A stretch of 64,000 nucleotides of DNA, taken from positions 186,001 to 250,000 of the forward strand of contig WHUX01000068.1 of the NCBI GenBank assembly GCA_015179025.1, in the 5' to 3' direction. Below are positions 47,626 to 58,781 of this stretch, in pieces; position 1 is the first letter of the stretch; each line of letters begins with the position of its first letter. Source of the DNA: Terfezia claveryi (Eukaryota; Ascomycota; Pezizomycetes; Pezizales; Pezizaceae). The position numbers were made by a program, and so were the translations under genes. The notes under the pieces were generated by a model. The model was given only the letters and a program-made list of their open reading frames with translations, searched no databases and had not been told where the DNA came from.

Positions 47626-47940
47626 TAGCCGGTATGGGCCCGCGCCAGTGGGCCCGCCGGCCCTAGCACCGCTCCACTGAAACTCAAGCAAACTGGACGC
47701 TGAGGTAAGCAGGCCGGCGGGCCGTCCACAGGCTTGTGGGCCTACAGGCCGGCGGGCCCGACATAGGTCTGCGGCCCCATGACGCTAAAGGGCCCCGGCC
47801 ACTAGCCTCCCCCCCTGGTAGGCCATTGGGCCCACCTCAGGCCTGCGGGCCTTCTGCCGGGCGAGCCCAACTTGGCTCTGCAGCCTTGGCTCTACGGCCC
47901 CACAACACCACATGGCTCTGAGGCCTCACTATGCCCCCCT
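47626..47940. repeat. GC-rich palindromic GGCC block
   Basis: Abrupt GC-rich island made of short palindromes: GGCCCGCCGGCC, GGCCGGCGGGCC, CTGCGGCCCCAT and similar. No gene is supported. Confidence 0.6.
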
Positions 47941-47944
47941 CGAG

Positions 47945-48250
47945 GGTTATTTGCTCACTTAATTCTTCGATTCTAGGCTCATTTGCTCACTCGATTGAAT
48001 GGCCATTTGCTCGATTCTAGGGTCATTTGCTCGCTCAATTCTAGGGTCATTTGCTCGCTCAATTCTACGGTCATTTGCTCGCTTGATTCTAGGGCCATTG
48101 GCTCATACAATTCTAGGGTCATTTTCTCACTCTATTGAAGGGTCATTTGTTCACTCGAGTGAATAGTCATTTGCTTACTCGATTCTAGATGCTCGCTCAC
48201 TCGATTCTAGGGTCAACTTGATTCTAGGGTCATTTGCTCACTCGAAATGC
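47945..48250. repeat. 24-bp minisatellite, short third block
   Basis: About twelve irregular copies of GATTCTAGGGTCATTTGCTC with ACTC or GCTC linkers. Same unit as 48986-50292. Confidence 0.8.
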
Positions 48251-48589
48251 AGCCATCCACTGCCAACAGACTCCAAAGCTGACTCAGCCCTAGGATCCAA
48301 ATCTGACTTAGGATGTTCTAGTACGTTCCATATTTGCTCATAAGCTGGCTCAATCTCATTGCCAATAGCCCATGTCCTCCCAATCTGTTCTTAATGACTT
48401 CCCTTTACACATGATCACACGCTGGGAGCTACATATACACAATCGCACTTTGAGAGTCTGATAGGTGTCTGTCATCTACATATTAAGTCCTCTTGACCCT
48501 TTAGCTGCATACTACTAATACTACCATCTACCAGACTCACTACAATTCTATCGGACTACTACAAATCCTATCGGACTACTACAATCCAG

Positions 48590-48670
48590 TGTATGACGGA
48601 CAGAATCCAGTCTATTACCGACAGAATCCAGTCTATTACTGACAGAATCCAGTCTATTACCCACACAATC
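48590..48670. repeat. 21-bp tandem repeat
   Basis: Three to four units of CAGTCTATTACCGACAGAAT+C at the left shoulder of the A2 element. Confidence 0.75.
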
Positions 48671-48689
48671 CTGTCTATATTCATGTTTA

Positions 48690-50460
48690 CCGCATACAGC
48701 TATTTCCTCCACCGTACTAGGTAGTCCAAAGGCCTGGAAGAGCTCAAACCCGACGCCATAGGGATTACCAGCTATGAGCTGATTGTTAGACAGTGGAGAC
48801 TGGTCCACAGAGAGCGGGAACTGGTTCTGAGACTGTAGGAACTGAATTAGACCTTAGGGGCCTCGTGACAATAGGGGGCGCATGGTACCCTACTTCAAAA
48901 GTGTGGTCGCCTAGAACTTGGGGATTTTTTCCTCTTATTCCTTCTGTATACCACCCTTAGCGTAGGCATCGATTTCTATGCTTATTTGCACTATTATACG
49001 GAGGTTGTTTGGTCGGTCACTTATTCGCTCAATTCTAGGGACCTTTGTTACTTCTATTCTAGGGTCATTTGTTCCCTCGATTCTAGGGTCATTTGCTCGC
49101 TCGATTCCAGAGTCATTTGGTTGCTCGATTCTAGGCTCATTTGCATACTCGATTCTATGCTAATTTGCTCGCTCGATTCTAGAGCCATTTGCTTGCTCAA
49201 TTCTGTGCTAATTTGCTTGCTCGATTCTAGGGTCATTTGCTCGCTCGATTCCAGGGTCATTTGCTTACTCAATTCTAGAGTCATTTGCTTGCTCGATTCT
49301 GGGGTCATTTGCTCGCTCAATTCCAGGGTCATTTACTTACTCAATTCTAGAGTCATTTGCTTGCTCGATTCTAGGGTCATTTGCTCGCTCCATTCCAGGG
49401 TCATTTGCTTGCTCGATTCTAGGGTCATTTGCTTGCTCAATTCTAGAGTCATTTTCTTGCTAGATTCTAGGGTTATTTGCATACTCGATTCTGTGCTAAT
49501 TTGCTTGCTCGATTCTATGGTCATTTGCTCGCTCGATTCTAGAGCCATTTGCTTGCTCAATTCTGTGCTAATTTGCTTGCTCGATTCTAGCGTCATTTGC
49601 ATACTCGATTCTATGCTAATTTGCTTGCTCGATTCTAGGCTCATTTGCTCCCTCGATTCTGTGCTAATTTACTTGTTCAATTCTAGAGTTATTTGCTTGC
49701 TCGATTCTAGGGTCATTTGTATACTTGATCCTATGCTAATTTGCTTGCTCCATTCTAGAGTCATTTGCATACTCGATCATATGCTACTTTGCTTGCTCGA
49801 TTCTAGGCTCATTTGCTCGCTCGATTCTGTACTAATTTGCTTGCTCGATTCTAGGCTTATTTGCTCCCTCGATTCTGTGCTAATTTGCTTGCTCAATTCT
49901 AGAGTCATTTGCTTGCTCGATTCTAGGCTCATTTGTATACACGATCCTATGCTAATTTGCTTGCTCTATTCTAGGGTCATTTGCATACTCGATCCTATGC
50001 TACTTTGCTTGCTCGATTCTAGACTCATTTGCTCGCTCGATTCTGTACTAATTTGCTTGCTCGATTCTAGGCTCATTTGCACCCTCAATTCTGTGCTAAT
50101 TTACTTGCTCAATTCTAGAGTCATTTGCTTGCTCGATTCTAGGCTCATTTGTATACTCGATCCTATGCTAATTTGCTTGCTCCATTCTAGGGTCATTTGC
50201 ATACTCAATCCTATGTTACTTTGCTTGCTCGATTCTAGGCTCATTTGCTCGCTCGATTCTGTACTAATTTGCTTGCTCAATTCTAGACTCATTTGGACTG
50301 GAATGCAGGGGTGGTTTGGACGGAGATTTCAGGTCTTATTCGCACGGGCACGATCTGTTTGGTCTTTTGTGGTTCCGTGATACCTATGTATTTAGCTAGT
50401 TTTATATTATACTGAGAATCAAATAAAAAGTTTTGAAATGTATAAAATGCAGGTACTATG
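48690..50460. mobile_element. Element A2, minisatellite-bearing copy related to T1 core
   Basis: The flanks of its array match those of the T1 array: TTTCAAAAGTGTGG(C/T)CGCCT at 10277 and 48894, and the segment around AAATGYATAAAATGCAGGTA at 11320 and 50435. Homology spans about 10105-11350 and 48690-50460. I did not find the T1 terminal inverted repeats here. No coding gene is supported. Confidence 0.6.
48986..50380. repeat. 24-bp minisatellite array, copy A2
   Basis: About 53 imperfect units of GATTCTAGGGTCATTTGC+TCGCTC from about 49026 to 50292. On the plus strand a 464-codon frame stays open, reading an eight-residue repeat close to DSRVICLL; minus frames read LESSKQMT. Sixty-odd percent of changes fall at sites that do not make stops, but this follows from unit composition. 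Without a promoter, non-repeat domain or biased start I do not call a gene. Confidence 0.85.
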
Positions 50461-50464
50461 GTAA

Positions 50465-51570
50465 AATGTGTGTGCTGTTCATTACAACTGAAGGAAGGGA
50501 AAAACAAGTATGGTAGCCATTGCTACTGTAGATAGGCACAATGCAGGGCCTTCAAAAGATCATAGATAATGAGCCTGCAATAACAACGTTAAGTATTGTG
50601 ATAGAGCATGCGCAAAAGATCAGTAAAGAGAGTGACGTTGAGAATAGAGTAGCAAAGAGGGTGACGTTGGCAAGAGGACACCTGGCATCCAGTTGTAAAT
50701 TTACAGAGTGTGAGACAGTCCAGAATTGTGAGTAGCAGCATTGTGTGAAGTGTGTTGTAAGATTGAGATATTGTGTGAACTGTGTTGTAAGATTGAGATC
50801 TTAACACTACATGGAGTTTTACAAATTGGCGTTTTGGCACACAGCACAATCTAAAATTTTTCTAATGTAGTGATGTCACACTAAGGTTGCTATACATGTA
50901 GTTGCACTTAGAGAGAACTCGAAGAAATGATCATTCTTAGAAACACAAAACTAAGCTACACCCCTATAATTCCGTGTTCTTCATAATGAAAGTGAATAGT
51001 TTCTTATTTATTTTCCAGCCCATAATGAATTAATACTGCTCGCTTTTCATTCAGATCTATTTAAATATGGTCTACCAGGCTATTTTATACCTATTTTATA
51101 CCTATACCTTTCCTCTTGAATGATCCCTCTGAATGGCAAGCATAAATTATGCTTATGCACCATCTGTATGTGGGGTATAGTATACCACATTCAGGTTCGG
51201 TAGCGGGATGAACACTAACATATAGTTGATCTATGTTGGGCAGCGTCGGCCATATATAATGTAAGAAGATCTTACAAATTATACAATAATATATTGTAGG
51301 TAGCTTGGTAATCCCCCAAACGAGAGCGGAGGCAGGCGATTATCTAGTTGCCACCCACCAGGAACATTTGCGCTGATTTCTTATATTATCTAGATTGATT
51401 CCTCCTCCTCCACCACTGCTGGAAGGGCTTGGTTTTAGATTTCGCCCATAATGTAATCAATCTATTCTTCATTGTTTTCAGTATTATAAACATGAAAAGA
51501 ATCAAAGTAACTCCGAGCTGAAGGTACCCTATACACATTGGAGGTGTTGAACACATTGTTGAGTATAGAC
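50465..51570. other. Spacer, no convincing gene
   Basis: Moderately AT-rich. A 33-bp direct duplication around GAAGTGTGTTGTAAGATTGAGAT lies near 50740-50800. No conserved frame seen. Confidence 0.4.
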
Positions 51571-51578
51571 TATAAGTA

Positions 51579-52130
51579 TATTTTTTTTATTTTTTAAAAA
51601 ACTTATTACTCCTATTGGGACTCTACATGAGTCCATGAGGACTGGGTGGATTTAGGACAAGGCAAGTTAATCTGCCCAGTCCAAAGCAATAGATACAAAT
51701 AACAAATAAAATATAACAAATTCTTGCAACAGAGAAACCCCATACTGTCATTAATCGGCAATACCAAATGAGCTTGAGAACCCTAACTGGACTCCTGGTA
51801 CTAAAATAACCCCACTCCTCTCCTCACATCACATTCCTCTATTCACTGCTCTGCTCAGCTCCTCTCCTCCCTGCCTGAGTAGGCTGTATACTTCATTGAA
51901 AAAGGCCTCCATGGCCTCGTATGTCTCTTCCCCCTTTTTCCTCCATACTGGTTTGTCTAATGCTTCCCAAGTATTCCTATCGTCTAATAAAAGCACTTGC
52001 CCTCGAGCTAGATGGGGGCATTCGAAGGTGATGTGTTGACCATCTTCTATTGGATATCCGCATAGCCCCAGTCAGTTCACATCCAAGTGAGGGTGGAGAA
52101 GGCTTGCCAGCCCCAGTCTGATACCCTTCG
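51579..52130 (-). mobile_element. LINE L4, 5'-truncated
   Basis: Minus-strand LINE tail: an A/T-rich tail (51579-51605), 3' untranslated region with two hairpins, then the C-terminus of ORF2. The zinc-knuckle region (CGYPIEDGQHITFECPHL) and following EALDKPVWRKKGEETYEAM block are open at about 52060-51840. Related to L1, L2 and L3. Confidence 0.75.
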
Positions 52131-52199
52131 CTTGCCATGCCCATCCCTTGTCCTTGCTTGGCAGGCAAATCGAGGGCAGTCGAAGGTGAGGTTGTCCGT

Positions 52200-53200
52200 G
52201 TTCTAGTTGAGGTGACCTTATTCTGGCATGAAGTAGGGGGTGAGGCAGCGCTGCAGAAGGAGTTCCCTATGGGAAGGATCGGTGATGCTAATTGCTTTGT
52301 TGTGATACATTATTGCACCGAGAACTCATAGAGGTAGTTTCATATTAGTCAGCAACCGTTATCTACTTCCGCTTGAACTATACTTCCTGCCACCAGTTAT
52401 CGGTAGAACAAATCCCCTCTAACAAACAACTGGATCCCACCCGCACGATGAGTAAAGTGTCATGTCTCCCAAGTCTTCATTGACCTGCGGCAGTTCCTTG
52501 CAAAAGGTTCATGATGTAGGTCAGGATTATGCCAGCGTCAGCTACTTTGTAGTATGTCGCGGCTGTTCTCAAGACGTAAGGGTCATTACCTTTAGCTTGC
52601 TAGATCGCAACAGATTTCACCTTTGCCCATTCATTAAACGTGAACATGTCGAGAAGTTCATTAAACCACAACCTTAAGCAAAATGCTAACCACCCAGACA
52701 AGAGGGAACCGGGCTGGCATTTGCCCACATATTATATAACAAGCATGAAATACGGAAATTGAGTCATAGGTAGGGGGACGAGTTAACTAGAGGTTCATGT
52801 TTGCTCATTGGCTAACAAGATTGGTAAACTGAAACAGGGAAATGAATATCTGTGTGTGCTGCTAATGTCCACTACTTCCAGCTTGGTACCTATCACAACT
52901 TCCATCAATACCACTCTATGACATAGACTCAGGCCATATATAGCTATCTATAGTCTACCTACTGGAGACCACTTCAGGCTCGTTGTTCAGAAAGTTATGT
53001 TGCAAAGGTATGGAAAGATTTGGGAAATTGGGAGACGAGACAACCGCAAGAGAACTACTGTTAATTTGGGTATGGTGGCAGTTTCTATAACAGTAGTGGG
53101 GGGTTGTACCAACTAGACTACTATAACAGCAAATGACCCAACAACAAAGCCAAACGAAAAGTAAACTCAAACAACTGAAAAGCAAACCCAAGCAGCCGAA
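52200..53200. other. Unassigned stretch
   Basis: No convincing gene. 53150-53230 has irregular AAACTCAAACAACTGAAAAGC-type repeats that resemble 56570-56640. Confidence 0.35.
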
Positions 53201-53328
53201 TAGCAAACTCAAACAACGAAAAGCATGGAAAACCCCCACCACCTCCAGTATTAGGTGATGGATAAGAAGAATGGAGGTCAGGAGGTGTTGGATTCAAGGA
53301 GAAGGTATGGCGGGTCCAGTACAAGGTC

Positions 53329-53855
53329 TTTTTTTTTTTTTTTTTTAAAACTAGTTACTGCCTATACGGCCCCGTTAGGGGGCCATGAGGAGCCACCCGG
53401 GAACCCAGGTGGATTGAAGGATAAGGCAAGTTAATCTGCCAGACCCGCGCAAGGTACATACAAAATTAATCCCGAGATGAAGCCCATGCTGTCACTAAGG
53501 ACTTAGCCATGACTCAGGAGAGCCTAACTGAACTCACTCCCTGAACGGAACTGGAAACGAGAAACGAGTATGGACTGATAGACTGTGAGAAATTAAACTG
53601 GACTGAACTGATGACGAGACTCGTAACGAAACTGACTGTGCTAACTGAAAGGAAGACAAGCGTGAACTGACTGGACTAACTTAAAGCAGGTCATCGTCAT
53701 GTGACCAGATGAAATATACCCCAATAGCTGGTATAGTTTGAGCACGTGACAACAACTAATGGAAAGGACTAGAAAAATGAACAAGAGAATTCGTAAATGG
53801 TTGAATAAGACAAAATTACCGGAAAAGCCTGGAACATGAATTGTAAATGATTGCT
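53329..53855 (-). mobile_element. LINE tail inserted in the C3 chromodomain
   Basis: A 527-bp 5'-truncated LINE on the minus strand, starting with an A-tail (T-run 53329-53346). It is flanked by AGTACAAGGTC at 53318-53328 and again at 53856-53866, an 11-bp target duplication. Removing it restores the chromodomain reading QYKVKWVGDEE. Confidence 0.85.
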
Positions 53856-54225
53856 AGTACAAGGTCAAATGGGTAGGAGATGAAGAAGCCACGTGGCAAC
53901 CGGCCGGAGACCAGAAAACGCTCAGGACTTGGTGGCCGCCTTCCATCAAACATACTCTGGAAAACCTAGGCCTGCGGAAGTCTGAGTTGTGGTTGGTACT
54001 ACCCCCTTGCCGTGCTACCCCCTTGCCGGTGCTATCCCCTTGCTTCTCCTTACTAGTAGAGCCTGTTCGGACCCACCGTCGAGAAACTTATTAAACTAGT
54101 ATTGAGTGCAGCAAGAAGGTTGGGCACCGAAGAGGGATGTGGGAAGTCATTGTTGTTGTTGCCTTGAGTTCCTTTTGCTGTTTGCCGTCCTTGTCACTGG
54201 AGCTCTATCCTATAAGGGGGGATAG

Positions 54226-54534
54226 TGTCACAACCGTGTGCTTAGATAGTGTCACAACCATGTGCTTAGTTCTGTTCTGACACCCGAACCTAGTTCGTTG
54301 TTATTCCTAGCTCGCTGCTAGAGGCGGTGGCCCTAGAGGCATCATATATATATATCCCTGTACTGTCGTGCTTTGTTGGATCCCTATCCAACATCTTGCA
54401 TATCAATCTAGACCTTGCGCTCATAGCCTCGAGGACCACTCCCTAGTGAACCTCCGCCCATGATATTCTGGCCTTCTGTCCCCTTGCCCATACCATACCC
54501 CTTGGCCGCCGTGTTCCTCTGATGCCTTGTTACA
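54226..54534 (+). repeat. C3 3' LTR with duplicated start
   Basis: The first 24 bases (TGTCACAACCGTGTGCTTAG+ATAG) are repeated from 54250 with one change. The rest matches the C1/C2 LTR plan but is shorter. Confidence 0.75.
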
Positions 54535-54888
54535 GTCTCCGTGGTAGAGGGAAGTAATGAAGGATGCGAACGTTGTATGTCTATTCCTTTTCTGGTGCAC
54601 GTATGCTGGACCTAGGAAGCATTGCCTCGGGCAACCCTTAACTAAGGATATGAAGAACCCAGCCTACTTGTTGTTCTTGCTAGCGTGATCGTAGTGGCTT
54701 CAGTTGGCTGATCGCGGCATTGAATTTAGACGCAATAAGATGAAGGTAAGGGCTCTTCCGACTCCAGAGGTAGAGGGCAGTCTCCGAGAGAGAGGAGTGA
54801 GGAGAGGGCAGTCTCCGTAGTAGAGGGAAGTAAGGAAGGATGTGGAGGTTAGGATCGAAGGCAGAGGACGAAACAAGGAGTGTTTTGT

Positions 54889-56370
54889 ATCAAGCCCTAA
54901 GGAAAATCACAGGAGGTTATCATGGCTCCAGCCATCAAGCACTAGGATGGATTGCCAACGTTAAACCCCTGTAGGAAAAAATAGAGGATATGAAGCATAC
55001 ATGGGCAGCTAGAGCAGTCAGGACGGGGGACCCAAATATAAGAACCTACATCGATGAGGACACATCTTGGTACCACAGCAACGACTTACAAAGCACAAGA
55101 ACCCCCATCTCAGAGGCGTTCTTCCTAAGGGAGCCAACTCGGAGGAGCTATCATGGGGCAACAGGGAGGACACAGCACCCTTCCCCCTAATATATAAGGA
55201 AATCATCGACCCGAAATCGGATCTCTCTAAACGTTTAGGTTCCTGGGCAGTGGGTATAGGCTCCATTCTAGAAGAAGGTTGGAGAGTGTGCTACACCGAT
55301 GGTACAGGGCGGAAAGGAGTTGTGGCAAGCGGGGTTCATAGTGAAGGACGAACAGGCCCCCCCCCGAGGACTATGGCGGTTACTTGGGAGACCAGGCCAC
55401 AGTAGCGGATGGCGAACTCTATGCCATGCAACTAGCAGTAAGTAACGAGGACACGGACATGCTCACAATCCTCTCGGATTCACAGGCAGCAATCCAATCA
55501 ATACGCAATATGAGCACAGGCTCCCCTCCTCACTCCGGCATTGAGAAAAGCATCAAGGTTCAGTTGACCTCTAACCCGCACAGAGACCTCCAGCTAGCAT
55601 GGGTTAGAGGCCACCTCGGCATCCCAGGGAATGAGAAAGCGGACTGGATTGCCTGCTTCCAGTCCCACCTAGGAGAAGTAACAGGCCACAAACGGACCAG
55701 TACAGAAGGGGGGCTCCGCGCGTCCTCCAAAGCCACCCGCAAGGAAACGAGAATGAGAGCCGGATATGGGACCAGAAGAACGGAGTGGAATCGACACGCC
55801 CTCTCAGCCTACACATGGACACGCACGAACAGAGGTCCACAGAAGAGCTGGCTACACACATCGGCAAAGCAGAGTCAGCAGCGTGCGCATGTGGACATCC
55901 CACTGAGACAGGAGAGCACATTGTCTTTACATGCCCACGTTTCAACCGATATCGGAGGCTCTTGTTGGGGGAAAAGAGTAGCTGGGAAGAGCTCGACAAG
56001 GCGGAGTGGAGAAAAGAAGGGGAAGAGAGTTACGAGGCCACGAGGCCTTTTTCGGGTTATTATATAAAGAACTCACTTAGGAGTTCGGTTCACTGCTTGC
56101 CATCCTTTACGAATCTCTTTCGGTCCACCCTACATTTTAGTTCACAAGTTTGGTTCATGGCTTATTCCGTACTTCTCACGAATTTCCTCTAGTCCTCATA
56201 TTAGTTCAAGTTCTCTACTGTCAGTTCTTCAGCTATATTTGTATTTATTCCGCGAGGGTTTGGCCGATTAACTGGCCTTACCCCTGAATCCACGGGTTTC
56301 CGTGTGGCTCCTCATAGCCCCCCTATTGGGGCTGCATAGGAGTACCAAGTATTTAAAAAAAAAAAAAAAA
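54889..56370 (+). mobile_element. LINE L1 with RNase H and zinc knuckle, 5'-truncated
   Basis: Flanked by a 14-bp target duplication AAGGAGTGTTTTGT (54875-54888 and 56371-56384). It contains the end of the reverse transcriptase region, RNase H, zinc knuckle, 3' untranslated region and an A-tail of about 17. RNase H plus a C-terminal CCHC knuckle suits fungal LINEs of the Tad/I group. Confidence 0.9.
54990..56090 (+). pseudogene. L1 ORF2 C-terminal part: RNase H and CCHC knuckle
   Basis: Collinear pieces in shifting frames. 54990-55190 is the connection domain (HTWAARAVRTGDPNI). 55270-56067 is RNase H: YTDGTG, then DGELYAMQLAV, ILSDSQAAIQSI and WVRGHLGIPGNEKAD supply the four acidic/histidine blocks. 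The last part (55785-56090 in another frame) has the knuckle CACGHPTETGEHIVFTC and the EELDKAEWRKEGEESYEA block. RNase H degrades the RNA strand of the copied hybrid in such elements. Frameshifts lie near 55390 and 55800, so this copy is dead. Confidence 0.85.
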
Positions 56371-56384
56371 AAGGAGTGTTTTGT

Positions 56385-56569
56385 GGGCCAAGATTGCCAT
56401 GACAGTCACTTAAGGCCGCCTATGACGTGGGGCTATCTCTTTGCTATCTATCTATCGCTGTTTGTACATTAGTTATCCATAGGCGTGAATCCACCCGGGC
56501 TTCCGGGTGACTCATCATGTAACTCTTAAGGTTATGCACACGAGTAATTAAAAAAAAAAAAAAAAAAAA
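56385..56569 (+). mobile_element. LINE L5 tail, interrupted by L1
   Basis: 3' untranslated region with the CACCCGG-GCTT-CCGGGTG hairpin and an A-tail of about 21 (56549-56569). The L1 target duplication joins it to sequence left of 54889, so L1 landed just upstream of this tail. Its 5' limit is unclear. Confidence 0.7.
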
Positions 56570-56692
56570 AGCAAACCAAAAAACTGAAAAGCAAAGAAAA
56601 GCAACCCCAAACAATGCAACCCCAAACCAAACTACCACCAACACAACATACAAGCACCAATGAACTTATCAACTTATCAACTTTCATCAGAT

Positions 56693-57986
56693 TTATCCTA
56701 ATCGCGGTCTTTTCTTAGCTCCGGCTGCTTCAGGGGCTGACTGCCCGGCACCGTTGGCCTTTGGTTGACGTCCTTTTGCGTTTGCTCCCTAAGCATCAAT
56801 GTATTTCTGAAGTCTCTCCATTGCCTTCCGAACATTCCCAGAAGCCGGCTCTTTGCCCGTGATCTTTAGCTTGGCCTCATGATCCAGCAACTCGGTTACA
56901 AGGGCTACCAGAGCAACGGATGGGGCAGCTTTATAGTTCTTCCCAAGATGCAATGCTAGACCGTTCGAGAGTTCATTACAGTCTTCGCAGTATTCTTGAA
57001 TTGTAAGCCGAATGGCGAGCTGCCATTCATCAATCAATGCTACAGCCAGTATCTCGAGTCGATTCACTCCAGGGAGAAGGAAGTTAGCCCCAATGAGGAA
57101 GCCGGACTCTAGAGTATATGTCGCATGGAACCACCAGGCTGGAATAAAGAGCACCGCTCCCGGAAGCGTATACAACACAATCGGATCTTGCAAGGCCGCC
57201 CATGCGCGTTCCAAGATAGTGGGCTTTGCATGACCCATCTCACTGTAATATGTGGCATGGGTATTCACATATGCTTCTCTATTATTGCTTGTCGGAGGGA
57301 AAAATATCCATATCTTGGTACCGCCAATAGCCCCACTAGGCCTCCATTCCCCGATCCGAGTGCAGATCGACAAACGTCCATAATGGCGTTTGGTTAGTCA
57401 AATATTGGATAGTGGCTGGCCAGTAAGGCCGGGCTCCAGGTGTCATGCCATAAAGGCAGGTGAAATCTACGACTGGCCCCTACTCCTTCAACTCCTTCTT
57501 CGGCATTGGTGTATTCACTGTGAAATTTCCTCGCCTCTTCCATAACTGGTTTACCAGTGACATTGTTACTGTTACGCTCGTTGTTTCTACTGTCCCATCT
57601 TCCGACATGACTTCACCGGATTGAGCATTAATGGCAAGTTTGGCAAATAGTATCGTCATTTCGTCCACTGTTGGGGGCTTGGTGAATATGTCAGTGAGAG
57701 CTAGGTTATCAGCTCGCCATGCTTGGTCTCCATTTCTTTTCCAAGTTCCCCAGTTGTATCACGCTTGATTTGGGCCTCTACTGCCCCAACCAGCAGATCC
57801 AGGGCGGCCTAGGATGGTTCCATTAGGCCTAGTAACTCAAGCGAGCACCTGTGGCACGTACCATGATTTGTGGTCTAGTCTTACCAACCGTGATTGCCTC
57901 CTAGCCCAACCTCCTCGCCAGTCCCTCACTAAAGTCCAGCTCTTCTTCCTTAGTCTTGCGGCCTTCCTTGTCGCCTTTCGAGGCAT
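56693..57986 (-). pseudogene. JmjC (cupin-fold dioxygenase-like) gene, decayed
   Basis: Possible start ATG at 57986 begins a basic stretch (PRKATRKAARLRKKS). The clear homologous part begins near 57760 (NWGTWKRNGDQAWRADN) and continues through 57668-57480. After one TAG near 57480 it reads on to WTFVDLHSDRG near 57360. HSD fits the iron-binding HxD motif of JmjC domains. A single-base shift then leads to GGTKIWIFFPP (the lysine expected for 2-oxoglutarate) and IPAWWFHATY near 57120 (the second histidine). A TAG at 56789 probably shortens the protein: the same frame goes on to a lysine/arginine-rich end (GAKKRPRLG) and TAA at 56693. JmjC enzymes commonly demethylate histones, but the substrate here is unknown. 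Several stops and one shift make it inactive as read. Confidence 0.65.
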
Positions 57987-57989
57987 GTC

Positions 57990-58780
57990 TGTGTTGTAGT
58001 AGTTCGGTCAATTGTGACTATTGTAGCTCAATCTACGTGGTTAGCTTCAGCGGTTTTGCAAATGTATAAGGAGTGGACATACTGTTTGGTAGGTGGGTAT
58101 GAGAAGGGTGCTCGTAGTTGTAACGCAGGAGAAACCGTGTGGGGGCGAGGTGATGGGAGAAAAATGATTAGGGTCTGTGAAACAGGTGTCTGTGTGGGCA
58201 GAGTGTTGGCAGTGAGTGTCCTAAGTCCACTAGCTTATATAATGATCCCTTACAATGACTAATCCATCAAATCCGCTAAATAAATTCCTACCAAAAGTTA
58301 GTTTCATGCCAAGACCCGGACCAAAAGTATAGTTTCTCTTGGAGTGAGAGTTTTGTATAGTAACATTAACAGTGAATAGACAGATGAATGGCCAATAAAG
58401 GGACACTTAACCTGATGTATGTACGTGTGTGTGTCTGTAAGACAGTACGAATGTAGGGTGTGAGCACGTAGATATGATATGTTCAAGTATATGAGTATGT
58501 GTAAGTATATGAGATTCCTTCAGTCTCAACATCTCTATAGAAGCAATAGAAGAGCTCTATATACATAAAGGGATAATGCGAACAGCATTGCTATTACAGG
58601 TAAGTATTGCGAGAAAGCAGGTATGTGCTGGAGTTACGTGAGGTTACATGAGTGGCATCTCGCTACAATATCAGTATATGTGTGAGTGGCACATCGCCAC
58701 AATGTACTGGATTAGCTCACGTGCTTTTCAACAGTTTCTGACATCCTAGTCTTATGCTAAGACCCTCCTGCCAAGGGGTT
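57990..58780. other. Spacer, no convincing gene
   Basis: Contains GAGTGGCA(C/T)(A/C)TCGC(T/C)ACAAT twice near 58650-58705. No conserved frame. Confidence 0.4.
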
Positions 58781-58781
58781 C

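Larger units (their letters stand above)
53200..54534 (+). mobile_element. Chromovirus C3 remnant (chromodomain and 3' LTR), split by LINE
   Basis: The chromodomain starts near 53270 (proline run, then RRRYG), is cut at 53328, and resumes at 53867 with KWVGDEEATWQPAGD. A polypurine tract (AAGGGGGGATAG) precedes the 3' LTR at 54226-54534. The LTR ends CTTGTTACA and keeps the TATA box and GTTGGAT-CCCT-ATCCAAC hairpin of C1/C2. Everything upstream of the chromodomain is missing. Confidence 0.8.

Noticed and set aside
47304..47691. Phenylalanine/leucine-rich minus-strand frames resembling membrane proteins
   Set aside because: They are translations of an AAATAAAAC low-complexity tract.
55604..55999. 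131-codon minus-strand frame
   Set aside because: It is antisense to the LINE RNase H and zinc-knuckle region, which has strong motif support.
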